Shown here piece after piece: positions 23,783 to 32,958 of a stretch of DNA of 64,000 nucleotides. The position numbers were made by a program, and so were the translations under genes. Under the pieces are notes generated by a model, which saw only the letters and a program-made list of their open reading frames with translations, was not told the origin of the DNA and searched no databases. Source of the DNA: Luteitalea sp. GTDB taxonomy: Bacteria > Acidobacteriota > Vicinamibacteria > Vicinamibacterales > Vicinamibacteraceae. Position 1 is the first letter of the stretch, and each line of letters starts with the position of its first letter. The stretch covers positions 1-64,000 of the forward strand of contig WHTT01000008.1 of the NCBI GenBank assembly GCA_009377605.1. Direction: 5' to 3'.

Positions 23783-25627
23783 GTGCCACCTGCCCACCCT
23801 GTCACCCCCTCACCATCTCCCCCTTCTTCCCTGTGGATCAACGTCGGCGTGTTGGGCGTCGTCACGCTCGCCTCCGCGCTATTCGTCACGCGGTTCTGGG
23901 TGGACGTGCCTCTGGGCGACGAATGGGACATCGTTCCCCCCACGTGGACCTGGCTGAGGAGCGGCTCGGTTGAGTTGGGCGAGTTGTTCTCTCAACACAA
24001 CGAGCACCGACCCGCCGTTGCCCGCCTGCTCTACACGGCCCTCGCTGTCCTCACACACTGGGATACACGGGCCGGCATGGCTGCAACGCAGTTGCTGCTG
24101 CTGGTGTCCGGCTTGGCTTGCCTGGCGTTCGCCCGTGAATCGATACGACGCAGTGGCCTCCGCTCGGTCGTCCCCATGACGCTCGTGTTTCTCGCGCTGT
24201 TCACGCCTGCGCAGCGGGAGAACACCCTGTGGGGGCTCCAGTTCATGATGTACCTCCCTGGCTTCTGCCTGCTGCTCGTGTTGTGGCTGGCTCAGGCGCT
24301 TCCGAAGCGGCCGTGGATCGTCATCGTCTCGCTCCTGCTCGTCATGCTTGCCAGCTTCACGGTGGCGACCGGACTGCTTTGTTGGTTTCTCGCCCCCTGG
24401 GTGTGGGCTCGATCGAGGCACGATCGCGTCCTGTGGCTGACCGCCGGAGGCGCCACCTTCTGGTTGTATTTTGCCGACTACGTGAAGCCTGGCTACCATC
24501 CGAGCGCCTTTACCGCGCTTCAGACGCCGCACGCTACTCTGGACGGTCTCCTGCTCTTTCTCGGTAGCTCGTTTGCGATCGGTGAGGAGGCACGCGTCGC
24601 CACGGCTTGGTGGAGCGGGCTCGTGCTGTGCGTGCTCCTGTTCGCCCTCACCGTGTGGCTGCTGAGGAGCCGCCGCGAGCGCGAGCTCACGGACCGTGCG
24701 AAGCCATGGGTGATTCTCGGCTTGTACGGTCTTGGGGCGGGGCTGGTGACCCTGATTGGACGGATTGGCTTCGGCGCGCCCTGGATGCTGGCATCCCGAT
24801 ACATCGCATTCTCATCCTGGGTCGTGATTGCCTGCGTCATGCTCGCGTGGCTTTGGATGGAGCAGCGGCGTGCAGCCCTTCCTCGCGGGGCTGCGCCGCG
24901 CTTCTGGTGGCAAGCCTGCGTATTGGTACCCGTCGCAGCCTTCATCGTGATGTACGGTTTGGCGCTGCCAGACACATGGCGCGCGGCAAGTGCGTATCGG
25001 ATTCGGTTGCTCCAAGCGAAAGCTGCTCTCGTGTTCGCTGACGTCTCGCCCGAAGGTGATTCAGGAAACGGGCTGCTGTATCCGATCTGGGAGCGTGTTC
25101 GCGGCAACCTCCCTCGGTGGCGTCAGGCAGGCATCGTTCGCGAATCGCTGTCGCGAGTGGTGTGGCTCGTGCCCGAGCGATGCGAGATGGGGCAGGTGAC
25201 AGGTGTGGAAGCACGCGGCAGCGATGTCTTGATGAAGGGCTGGGCGTATCTTCCCGGTCCCCAGCGCGTGGCGGACGCCGTGGTTGTGACAGCCTCCGGT
25301 CATCCCCCGCGCCCCATCCTTTCGGTCGCTCCGCGACCCGAGAATCCGAGCTCAGGTCGCCGTAGTTTGTGGCAGGGAAGCGTGCCAGGAAACCCCGATC
25401 ATGTTGCGGTTTGGGCGTACGACGCGGAACGAGAGCGCGCCTATCGGCTCTGTGCTGGTGCCTCCATCCGCGGGTCGTCTTCAGACGGTGGTGGCTTCCG
25501 AGCCAGCAGCACGAGCTCTTCGCCGGAATCAGTTGTGCCAATGCGCTTGGCGAGCACGGACAGATATCCTTCCATCCGCTCCCGGTTGGAGGGTGGCCGA
25601 TACAGATCGGCGACGCCTTCCCGTTGA
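23783..25627 (+). CDS. Paralogous membrane protein family, member 1 (possible GT-C)
   Basis: A polytopic membrane protein of 614 residues with about ten hydrophobic helices and a C-terminal soluble domain; no named family was recognised. It is paralogous to 44721 and 56712. Shared signatures: VDVPLGDEWD (residues 40-49) after the first helix, QHNEHRP, TPAQRENTLWG, a block around LPDTWRAASAYRIR, GWAYLPGPQRVADAVVV and VAWAYDAERERAYRLC. Acidic residues in the first extracytoplasmic loop suggest a GT-C-type glycosyltransferase (inference). The GTG start and proline-rich N-terminus come from CACCCTGTCACC-type repeats. The last 55 or so residues beyond AYRLC have no counterpart in the third paralogue and are read through the antisense of the convergent methyltransferase. 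Confidence 0.85.
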   Translation: MPPAHPVTPSPSPPSSLWINVGVLGVVTLASALFVTRFWVDVPLGDEWDIVPPTWTWLRSGSVELGELFSQHNEHRPAVARLLYTALAVLTHWDTRAGMAATQLLLLVSGLACLAFARESIRRSGLRSVVPMTLVFLALFTPAQRENTLWGLQFMMYLPGFCLLLVLWLAQALPKRPWIVIVSLLLVMLASFTVATGLLCWFLAPWVWARSRHDRVLWLTAGGATFWLYFADYVKPGYHPSAFTALQTPHATLDGLLLFLGSSFAIGEEARVATAWWSGLVLCVLLFALTVWLLRSRRERELTDRAKPWVILGLYGLGAGLVTLIGRIGFGAPWMLASRYIAFSSWVVIACVMLAWLWMEQRRAALPRGAAPRFWWQACVLVPVAAFIVMYGLALPDTWRAASAYRIRLLQAKAALVFADVSPEGDSGNGLLYPIWERVRGNLPRWRQAGIVRESLSRVVWLVPERCEMGQVTGVEARGSDVLMKGWAYLPGPQRVADAVVVTASGHPPRPILSVAPRPENPSSGRRSLWQGSVPGNPDHVAVWAYDAERERAYRLCAGASIRGSSSDGGGFRASSTSSSPESVVPMRLASTDRYPSIRSRLEGGRYRSATPSR

Positions 25628-26544
25628 ATGCGACGGCTCAGTATCCAATTGAGCCAGGCGCTGCGAAGGCTCGTGGTGAGCCGTTCGATGGTCAACCCTG
25701 CCGCCTCTACGACCTGGCGAAGGGGAGGCGCGTGAAACAGCATGATGTGTCGGGGCGGGTCCAGATGAAACCAGCTCGCGCCGAATCGTGCATGAAAGAG
25801 GCTCGCCGTGTTCGGCGTGACCACGACCAGCCGTCCGCCTGGCTTGAGAATGCGCGCGCACTCCCGGAGGAGCTGCAAGGGATCGAACAGGTGCTCGATG
25901 ACGTGGCTCAAGACAATGGCATCGAATGACGCCGCGGCGTAGCGTTGTGCCTCCACCGTACCACACCGCACTTCCAGTCCGCGCGTCCGCGCCGCGTCAA
26001 CCGCGGAGGGATCGAAGTCCACACCTTCGGCGCTCCAGCCAAGTCGCCGCAGCAAGAGGAGACCGTCCCCTCTACCGCACCCGACGTCGAGGAGCCGCCC
26101 GCCAGAGAGGGCGCTCAGATGCGCCACTTGGAAGTCGCACGCGGCGCGCCTGAGCGGAAGCCCTCCCAAGGCATGCCCAGCCAGGCGTTGCCACGACCTG
26201 ACCTCTGGACCGTCGTAGCCGAACGCGTCGGCGAAGTAACCTCTCTCGACCCTGGAGTAGAAGCGACGGACAAGGCTTGGTGGTGGGGTCAGCACCACGT
26301 GCGATGGATACGAGTCCCCATAGGCGAGCGTGATGTCCTCAGACAGGGGCTGGGGGTCGAGCCACAGCAGCCCGCATGCCGTGTGTTCGCAGCGCACGAG
26401 CGACCACGCCTCGGGACGGTCCAACAGCCGGTCCCGAAGGCCGCTGTGGAGCGGGGCGCCGAGCTCTCCGCAGAGGGGACAGCTCGGCTGCCGGCGAGAC
26501 CGTAGGAGCGTTGTCGCGGCTTCAGCGGCGCGGAGGGGCGCCAT
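25441..26544 (-). CDS. SAM-dependent methyltransferase with N-terminal zinc-ribbon
   Basis: A class I methyltransferase of 367 residues. Residues about 20-60 carry CPLCGE and a later C/H pair (RCEHTACGLLWLDP), a small zinc-binding module common in sugar C- or O-methyltransferases of polysaccharide loci. The SAM core follows: GRLLDVGCGRGDGLLLLRRL, GVDFDPSAVDAA, DAIVLSHVIEHLFDP, LKPGGRLVVVTPN. It starts at ATG 26544, overlapping the upstream GT4 by 23 bases, so the two are translationally coupled. Its 3' part overlaps the convergent membrane-protein gene by 187 bases. It likely methylates a sugar in the polymer; position unknown. Confidence 0.9.
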   Translation of the reverse strand: MAPLRAAEAATTLLRSRRQPSCPLCGELGAPLHSGLRDRLLDRPEAWSLVRCEHTACGLLWLDPQPLSEDITLAYGDSYPSHVVLTPPPSLVRRFYSRVERGYFADAFGYDGPEVRSWQRLAGHALGGLPLRRAACDFQVAHLSALSGGRLLDVGCGRGDGLLLLRRLGWSAEGVDFDPSAVDAARTRGLEVRCGTVEAQRYAAASFDAIVLSHVIEHLFDPLQLLRECARILKPGGRLVVVTPNTASLFHARFGASWFHLDPPRHIMLFHAPPLRQVVEAAGLTIERLTTSLRSAWLNWILSRRIQREGVADLYRPPSNRERMEGYLSVLAKRIGTTDSGEELVLLARKPPPSEDDPRMEAPAQSR

Positions 26545-27784
26545 GAGTGGTCACGTTCTTCAGCGCTATAGGCTGCCGCTCCTGCCCGTCGAAGCGCCGC
26601 AGTCGTTCGGGATATTGGTCGAGCAACGTGCGGTAGAGCGCCGCGATCTCTTGCACCATGGTCTCGGCCCGGAAGGCAGGATCGACACGACGCCGGCCCG
26701 CCTCGCCCATCCGCCTGCGCAAGTCCGGGTCCGCCAGCAACCGCGTGACCGCATGCGCCAACCCATCGGCGTCGCCCGGGCGGACAAGGTAGCCAGTCTG
26801 GCCCGGGATAACGACCTCCGGAGCACCGTCGAGGTCGAACGAGACGCACGGCTTGCCCATGGCCAGTGCTTGCGGCAGCACGCGCGCTAGACCTTCCCGC
26901 AGCGACGTGTGCACGAGGACGTCCATCGCGGAGAGCATCTCCGGAATACGCTCGCGGTCGACGAGCCCGGCGAAGACGAAATGTCGAAGGATGCCTTGCT
27001 CCTGCGCGCGTTGTCGCAGGTGATCGAGGAGGATGCCGTCGCCGACCAGAAAGAAGCGCACGTCTGGATTTCGTCGGACGATGGCCGGCGCGGCATCGAA
27101 GAGCTGATCATGTCCCTTCAAATGGAACAACCGCGCGATCTTGCCGACGACACGGGCACCTTCGGGAATACCGAACTCACGACGCACCGCGGCTGGATCG
27201 ACGCTGGGGTTGAGATACCAATCCAGCTCCATGCCGCTGTAGACGGTGGTAAACAGTTCCGGACGCCCCATGCCGGCAACGATGGCCCTCTGAGCCATCA
27301 GGCTCGAGACGCTGATGAAATGGTCGGTGAGCGGTACGCACATCCTCTCCGTGAGCCACCACAGACGGTTCACCAACCACGATTGATAGTCGTGAAACGC
27401 CAGGCCGTGCACGGTGTGGACGATGAGCGGTGCTCCTGCGGCCTTCGCCGCGATGCGACCGAGCACGCCTGCCTTCGAGGAATGTGTGTGAACGATGTGG
27501 TAACGCCCAGCGCGAATCAACCGGTACAGCTTCCACAGGGCCACGAGATCCGCCAGGGGACTGACCGCGCGGCCCAGCTCCGGCACGATGGCCAGCTTCG
27601 TGCTGTTTCGTGCTCGTACCAGCAGATCTCCTTCCGGACCGCGGTCGACGCCGCTGACGAGCGTGACGTCGTATTCCGGCAGACGGTCCAGGCCTTCGAC
27701 GGAGAGCAGCGTGTTTTCTTGGGCCCCGCCGACAATCATCCGCGTGATGATGTGCAGGACCCTGACGGGTGTGTCGACGCTCAT
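26522..27784 (-). CDS. GT4 glycosyltransferase
   Basis: A retaining GT-B transferase of 420 residues. VRVLHIITRMIVGGAQENTL is the family N-terminus; HTHSSKAGVLGRIAAKAAG, VHTVHGLAFH, VYSGMELDWY, GKIARLFHLKGHDQLFDA and FFLVGDGILLDHL follow. The C-terminal EX7E motif is altered: SLREGLARVLPQALA has Gln in place of the second Glu, which may change donor handling. It is close to the glycosyltransferases usually annotated as GT4 exopolysaccharide enzymes. It is the upstream partner of the overlapping methyltransferase gene. The short segment after residue 400 is low complexity. Confidence 0.92.
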   Translation of the reverse strand: MSVDTPVRVLHIITRMIVGGAQENTLLSVEGLDRLPEYDVTLVSGVDRGPEGDLLVRARNSTKLAIVPELGRAVSPLADLVALWKLYRLIRAGRYHIVHTHSSKAGVLGRIAAKAAGAPLIVHTVHGLAFHDYQSWLVNRLWWLTERMCVPLTDHFISVSSLMAQRAIVAGMGRPELFTTVYSGMELDWYLNPSVDPAAVRREFGIPEGARVVGKIARLFHLKGHDQLFDAAPAIVRRNPDVRFFLVGDGILLDHLRQRAQEQGILRHFVFAGLVDRERIPEMLSAMDVLVHTSLREGLARVLPQALAMGKPCVSFDLDGAPEVVIPGQTGYLVRPGDADGLAHAVTRLLADPDLRRRMGEAGRRRVDPAFRAETMVQEIAALYRTLLDQYPERLRRFDGQERQPIALKNVTTHGAPPRR

Positions 27785-27829
27785 GGGCGACGTGATTCTA
27801 GCACCTCGTTCATGCGTGTCGCGGTGCAG

Positions 27830-29779
27830 TCACGAGCTGCCCGTCGCATACAGTCTCACGTTGTCGGTTGGCAGTGTCGTTCGGCTGACCATCTCGCGAT
27901 GCCACAACTCGAGCATGAGCAGGTTCCACAGACGGAAGCCATGATCGGCGCGGCCCTCCAGGTGGGCGGTGACGAGCTGCTGGACCGCCGCGGTGTTGAA
28001 GCAGTCCCGAAGGAGCGTGGGCTCCGCGATCAGCGTGTCCGCGAGCAGGCCCTGCAACGGTCCCCGCAACCACTGACCGACCGGTACGCCAAAGCCCATC
28101 TTCCCCCGCGCCATGTTCTCTGGAGGCAACACATCCGCGAACGCGCGCCGGAGGAGGTACTTGGACACGCGGCCTCGCAGCTTGAAGGCGACCGGCAGGC
28201 GGGCCGCCAACTCCATGACCTCGTGATCGAGCAGCGGGGATCGCGCTTCGAGGCTGTTGGCCATGGAGGTGATGTCGACCTTGACCAACAGATCGAAAGG
28301 GAGATACGCCGCGACATCCACGGCCATGGCGGCATCCACAGGATCGAGATCGGCGGCGGTGGCAAACAGCGACGCCATCCAGTCGACAGGACGCCGGCCA
28401 TCGAGCGCCGCCCACATGCGGTTGCGGTACAGCTGCACCTTGTCTGCTTCGGTGAAATGTCCCGTGGAGCCACCGACCCAGCGGCCATATCGCTCAGCGG
28501 GCGACTCGGTCAAGGCGGTCAGGAATCGACTCGCGCGCTGCCAGCGATTCTTGAAGTCCCTTGATGAGGGCAGGAGGCCGCCAGCGGCCCGCGCTGTCAT
28601 CGCCAGGCCGGGGACGCGCTGGATGCGTGCAGCGAGGCGGCTGGCGAGGTAGCGCTGATAGCCGGCAAAGCTCTCGTCGCCGCCGTCGCCCGTGAGCGCG
28701 ACGGTGACGTGCCGGCGCGTCATCTCCGACACGTAATACGTGGGGATCGCCGAGGCATCCGCAAACGGCTCGCCGAAATGGCGCACGAGCTTTGGCAATA
28801 TCGCCAGCGCGTCGGGCTTCACGATGAACTCGTGATGGTCGGTGCCGAAGCGCGTGGCGACGCGGCGGGCGTGCACGAGCTCGTTGTAATCGGCTTCTTC
28901 GAAGCCGATCGAGAAGGTCTTGACGGGACCACTGGACAGGCCCGCCATCAAGCCGACGATGAGGCTCGAGTCGATGCCGCCTGAAAGGAAAGCCCCCAGC
29001 GGGACGTCGCTGATCATTCGCAAGCGCACCGCCTCGGTCAGCGTGTCGCGAAGTGCCTCGGCCGCCTCCGCTTCGCTCAGCCGCAACTTCGCCTGATAGC
29101 CAAGCGACCAGTATCGCTCGAGACGAGTGACCGGCCCTGCCGGCGTCAGTGTCAGCGTTAGATAATGCGCTGGCGGCAGCTTGAAGACGTTCTCGAAGGC
29201 GGTTTGTGGGGCTGGCACGTAGCCCCACGACAGATAGGTGTCTATGGCCGGCAGATCGACCGTTCGTGGCACGGCGGGGTCGGCGAGCAGGCTCTGCAGC
29301 TCCGAGGCGAAGAGCAGGCGCCCGCCGGCGGTCGTGTAGAAGAGCGGCTTCTTGCCAACACGATCGCGCGCCAGCAGCAGTCGCCGGCGAGGAGCGTCCC
29401 ACAGAGCAAAGGCGAACATGCCGCGGAGACGCGTGAGACAGTCGAGTCCCCACTTCTCGTACGCGGAGAGGATCACTTCCGTATCGGTGCGGGTGCGGAA
29501 GACGTAGCCGTCCTGCTCGAGCTCGCGGCGCAGCGTCTGAAAGTTGTAGATCTCGCCGTTGAAGGTGATCCACACGCTGCCCTGGCGATTGGAAAGCGGT
29601 TGACGTCCGGCAGGCGACAGGTCGATGATTGCGAGCCTCTTGTGACCGAGCCGACACCAGGCGTCGGCCCAGACCCCCTCGTCATCGGGCCCGCGGTGAC
29701 GCTCTCGTTCGAGCATCGGCTCGAGGGGCTCACCTGGCGGCTTTCCGGTCAGCGTCACGGCTCCGGCGATGCCACACAT
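27830..29779 (-). CDS. asnB: Glutamine-hydrolysing asparagine synthase-like amidotransferase
   Basis: An AsnB-family enzyme of 649 residues. The N-terminal glutaminase has nucleophile Cys2 (MCGIAGAVTL), RHRGPDDEG and FNGEIYNF. The C-terminal ATP-pyrophosphatase has GAFLSGGIDSSLIVGLM, FSIGFEEADYNE and ALTGDGGDESFAGYQRY. Members in polysaccharide loci are thought to amidate uronic acids or other sugar carboxylates rather than make asparagine (family-context inference). The nucleotide-sugar 6-dehydrogenase at 19279 could provide such a carboxylate. ATG 29779 is chosen because Cys must follow Met; the frame continues 94 codons upstream without relevance. Confidence 0.95.
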   Translation of the reverse strand: MCGIAGAVTLTGKPPGEPLEPMLERERHRGPDDEGVWADAWCRLGHKRLAIIDLSPAGRQPLSNRQGSVWITFNGEIYNFQTLRRELEQDGYVFRTRTDTEVILSAYEKWGLDCLTRLRGMFAFALWDAPRRRLLLARDRVGKKPLFYTTAGGRLLFASELQSLLADPAVPRTVDLPAIDTYLSWGYVPAPQTAFENVFKLPPAHYLTLTLTPAGPVTRLERYWSLGYQAKLRLSEAEAAEALRDTLTEAVRLRMISDVPLGAFLSGGIDSSLIVGLMAGLSSGPVKTFSIGFEEADYNELVHARRVATRFGTDHHEFIVKPDALAILPKLVRHFGEPFADASAIPTYYVSEMTRRHVTVALTGDGGDESFAGYQRYLASRLAARIQRVPGLAMTARAAGGLLPSSRDFKNRWQRASRFLTALTESPAERYGRWVGGSTGHFTEADKVQLYRNRMWAALDGRRPVDWMASLFATAADLDPVDAAMAVDVAAYLPFDLLVKVDITSMANSLEARSPLLDHEVMELAARLPVAFKLRGRVSKYLLRRAFADVLPPENMARGKMGFGVPVGQWLRGPLQGLLADTLIAEPTLLRDCFNTAAVQQLVTAHLEGRADHGFRLWNLLMLELWHREMVSRTTLPTDNVRLYATGSS

Positions 29780-29830
29780 AGACGTCGGTATTGTCGCCCG
29801 CTCGGCCGTCCCGTTCAACTGCGAGGGTCC

Positions 29831-30712
29831 ATGGTGCCACGAGCTTCGAGTCTCACTCACGAACACCTGGCGACGGTCGTTGCTACGGAAGCGGCCATGC
29901 GCGGGCTGGGCCCAACGGTCCGCGTGCTCGACGCGGGATGCGGTAGCGGCGCTATGCTGGCGTACTTCGCTCGCGCTCTCGAGCAGATCGATACCGATCG
30001 TGAGTACGAGCTGTACGGGTTCGACGTTGCCGACCGCGGTCCAGAAGGGCACGGCTTCCACGATGGGCTGGTCGCACGACTAGCGGTCGCCGATCCACGT
30101 ACGGACTGGGCCCGTCGAGTCTCGGCGATCCGCCAGGCCGATCCTTGGCCCTATACCGATCAGAGTTTCGACGTTGTCGTGTCGAACCAGGTGCTCGAAC
30201 ATGTCTTCGATCACCATCATTTTTTTGGCCAGCTTTCGCGGGTGCTGCGCCGAGGGGGGTTCTCCGCGCATCTCTTCCCGCTAAGGAACTACGTCTACGA
30301 AGGTCATCTCTTGATCCCTTACGTCCACCGCGTGAAGGAGCACGACCTGCTGTGCTGGTATATCAAGTGGTTGAGCCGGCTCGGCTTTGGTCGGTATCGG
30401 CAGCACCGCCGTGATTCGGGCACCAGCCTCGAGATCTTTTCAGAGCGGCACGCTGACTACATGCACTATTTCACGAATTACCTCAGTTACCATGACGTGA
30501 TCCAACTGGCGAAGACGCATCGCCTTCGTGCGTCTTTCCGCTATACCGGGGACTTCTACGCGCGTAAGGTACGTGACGTGCTCGGGCGGTCTCCGCGGTG
30601 GCGGTATCATCGAACCGTGGCTCCCCGGCAGTGGATTAGCACTGCGGTGCTCAAGTACGCCAACTGCATCAGCCTGTTCCTGGAACGGCAGGAGCGTTAC
30701 AGTGGCGGCTAG
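29831..30712 (+). CDS. SAM-dependent methyltransferase
   Basis: A class I methyltransferase of 293 residues. VRVLDAGCGSGAMLAYFARA (motif I) is followed by YELYGFDVADRG, WPYTDQSFDVVVSNQVLEHV and LSRVLRRGGFSAHLFPLRNYV, as in methyltransferases that modify sugars or lipid-linked glycans. The C-terminal half (YGRY-type aromatic-rich region, residues 170-290) is not assignable. ATG 29831 is chosen; the frame extends far upstream antisense to asnB without evidence of coding. It is divergent from asnB with about 50 bases between starts and leads the large 29831-40197 operon. Confidence 0.87.
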   Translation: MVPRASSLTHEHLATVVATEAAMRGLGPTVRVLDAGCGSGAMLAYFARALEQIDTDREYELYGFDVADRGPEGHGFHDGLVARLAVADPRTDWARRVSAIRQADPWPYTDQSFDVVVSNQVLEHVFDHHHFFGQLSRVLRRGGFSAHLFPLRNYVYEGHLLIPYVHRVKEHDLLCWYIKWLSRLGFGRYRQHRRDSGTSLEIFSERHADYMHYFTNYLSYHDVIQLAKTHRLRASFRYTGDFYARKVRDVLGRSPRWRYHRTVAPRQWISTAVLKYANCISLFLERQERYSGG

Positions 30713-30768
30713 CACCCGCGCCAGCATGGGCTACAATACCTACCGGCGCTGGCGATGATTCGAGCGAG

Positions 30769-32082
30769 ATGCTGACACCACCATCGGGATCGAATCCTGG
30801 ACCCGACCCAACCTCACTAGCCGGCCACGACACCCACCGGCCTCCGGTTCAGCGGTGGACTCCTGAGGATGATGAGCATCAGATCCTCGACCACGTACGG
30901 CTGCTTTGGGGCCGCCGTCGCCTGGTCATCGTTCTCACGCTCGTCGGTGGACTCGGAGGGCTTGCCGCTGGGCTGCTGGCGACTCGAGCCTACGAAGCGC
31001 AGACCATCCTCGGTGTGAGCCAAACGCAGCTGGACGCAAGTCAACGGGAGCAACCGGCAGACGCCTTGCTCGGGACGTTCAGGTCGATTCTCACTAGCCA
31101 GGCAATCGCCCGAGGGATCGTCAGGGATTTCCGGCTCAACCAGCCGCCGCACGAGATGACAGCGGCGCAGTTTCTGATCCGGGCGGTCACCGTGGAAGCC
31201 ATCCCCTCGACAACGCTGCTCAACCTGCGTGTCACGCTTGCCGACGCGGCGCTCGCGGCGAACGTGGCAAACGCGATGGCGAACCGCTCGGCCGATATCG
31301 GGAAGGCGCTCACGCTCGAGGAAGCGGTTCAGGCCCGTGACGGCATTGCGGCGCAGGTGAAAGAGTCGCGCGAAAACCTCGACAAGATTGCGCAGCAGCT
31401 GGAGGAGACCAAGAAGGAGGCGCAAGTCGAGCTCCAAGAGAAGGACATCGACGCCATTCTCGAGCAGCGTGGCGAGCTGCGCGAGCTCATCGTCGAGGCC
31501 GCCGGGGAGCGCGCTGCCCTGGAGCGGGCGGAAGAAGAGTTGGCGAAACGCGAGCGGATCCAGACGCTCAGCCGGTCGATTGATGCCGATCCAGCGCTGG
31601 CGGAGGCCGCGAGAAGTAGCGGCACCCAGAGCATCCTCGGATTGACGCTGAAGGATGAAGCAGTGAACCCGACCTACGACAAGTTGGACGAGGAGGTGGC
31701 GCTCGCGCGCGCGCGGGTGACGGATCTCGAACGTCGACGGACACAGTTGACCACGCAGCACAACCTCAAAGGTGTGAGTATTCCTCTCTTGAACAGACTG
31801 TACGAATCGCAACGGCGGATATCGCGACTCGAGACCGACCTCGAGATTGCGCGCGTGGTCTACGTCGACGTTGCGACTCGCTATGAGCAAGCCCGGGTCC
31901 AGGTGGCCAGCCGGAGTGCTCGGCTGCTGGTGATCGATCCAGCCGTGCCGCCGACGGTGCCGGTCTCGCGTCATCTGCTGCGCAATCTCGTGCTCGGCGC
32001 CGTTGCGGGTCTGCTGTTGGCCATCGTCTACGTCTTGTCGTCGCGAACCATCGCAGCGTTGCGCCAAGCACCATCGGCATAG
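30769..32082 (+). CDS. wzz: Wzz/GumC-type polysaccharide chain-length regulator
   Basis: An inner-membrane co-polymerase of 437 residues. HVRLLWGRRRLVIVLTLVGG begins the N-terminal helix, followed by the periplasmic Wzz domain. A long coiled-coil region (residues about 180-330, rich in E/Q/R: LEETKKEAQVELQEKDIDA) lies before the second membrane helix LGAVAGLLLAIVYVLSS. There is no tyrosine kinase domain, so control resembles O-antigen Wzz or separate-kinase GumC systems. It sits in an operon with a Wzy-like polymerase, so a Wzy-dependent pathway is likely; the Wzx is at 40211. Confidence 0.93.
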   Translation: MLTPPSGSNPGPDPTSLAGHDTHRPPVQRWTPEDDEHQILDHVRLLWGRRRLVIVLTLVGGLGGLAAGLLATRAYEAQTILGVSQTQLDASQREQPADALLGTFRSILTSQAIARGIVRDFRLNQPPHEMTAAQFLIRAVTVEAIPSTTLLNLRVTLADAALAANVANAMANRSADIGKALTLEEAVQARDGIAAQVKESRENLDKIAQQLEETKKEAQVELQEKDIDAILEQRGELRELIVEAAGERAALERAEEELAKRERIQTLSRSIDADPALAEAARSSGTQSILGLTLKDEAVNPTYDKLDEEVALARARVTDLERRRTQLTTQHNLKGVSIPLLNRLYESQRRISRLETDLEIARVVYVDVATRYEQARVQVASRSARLLVIDPAVPPTVPVSRHLLRNLVLGAVAGLLLAIVYVLSSRTIAALRQAPSA

Positions 32083-32109
32083 CGCCCTGCCGAGCCGACT
32101 GGAATCGAC

Positions 32110-32958
32110 GTGGCAATGTTCGATTCGCTCTACGCCAAGCGTCCGTTGTCAGCAGGCTGTCCCGACCTCGAGCGGCTCGGAGCCGAGTACCACGCCACGC
32201 ATGCCGACACCAGCCACCAGTTCAGCCGGGCGGCGCTCGACTGCCTTGAGCGCCTGATAGATCTCGCCACGGGCTCCCGGGCGGCGCTCGTGGTCGGCTG
32301 CGGTCCGAAACCGGGCGCAGTCCGCGACCTCTTGGACCGGGGCCTCGATGCCAGAGCCGTCGAGCCAGTGGCGCAGAACGTGGCGTCCGCAAGACAGTTT
32401 CTGCAGGATGACAGTCTGGTCCAGCAGGGATCCGCTGAATCGCTGGCCTTTCCAGACGAGTCGTTCCGCATCATCCTCATGGAAAGCGTGCTCGAGCACG
32501 TCGACTCGCCAATCAAGGCCCTGAACGAGATGTACCGCGTCTTGGTCCCGGGTGGCGTTCTCTATGTTTACACGACGAATCGCTGGAAGTTCTCTCCACG
32601 GGGCGTCAACGGCGAGTACCGCGTCCCCTTCTTCAACTGGTTTCCGGCAATTGTGAAGGAGTCGTACGTCTTCCAGCAGCTCCACTACGATCCGAGCTTG
32701 GCAAACTTCAATGCACGGCCGGCCTTTCACTGGTTCACGTACAGCGAGCTGTGCCAGCTCGGGCGGATGGCGGGCTTCGCGCACTTCTATTCGTGGATTG
32801 ATCTTGCCGGGCGACAGAACGCTTTTGTGAGGGCGAGCAGGCTGCGACGGTTGATGGTCGAGCGCATCCGATACCGGCCCTGGCTCCGTGCCCTGGCCCT
32901 CACGCAGAGCGGTGGCTCGATCTTCATGTACAAGCGGCCGAGCGCTGGGGAGCCATGA
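32110..32958 (+). CDS. SAM-dependent methyltransferase
   Basis: A 282-residue class I methyltransferase. AALVVGCGPKPGAVRDLLDRG is motif I; ARAVEPVAQNVASARQFL, LAFPDESFRIILMESVLEHV and YRVLVPGGVLYVYTTNRWKF complete the core. The region NGEYRVPFFNWFPAIVKESY is typical of large aromatic-lined sugar methyltransferases seen in polysaccharide operons. It starts with GTG 32110 or ATG 32116. Its TGA overlaps the ATG of the next gene (ATGA), implying translational coupling with the polymerase. Confidence 0.88.
   Translation: MAMFDSLYAKRPLSAGCPDLERLGAEYHATHADTSHQFSRAALDCLERLIDLATGSRAALVVGCGPKPGAVRDLLDRGLDARAVEPVAQNVASARQFLQDDSLVQQGSAESLAFPDESFRIILMESVLEHVDSPIKALNEMYRVLVPGGVLYVYTTNRWKFSPRGVNGEYRVPFFNWFPAIVKESYVFQQLHYDPSLANFNARPAFHWFTYSELCQLGRMAGFAHFYSWIDLAGRQNAFVRASRLRRLMVERIRYRPWLRALALTQSGGSIFMYKRPSAGEP

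Noticed and set aside
26909-28564. 551-codon plus-strand open frame
   Set aside because: Antisense to the GT4 and asnB genes, which both have clear motifs; no recognisable domain.
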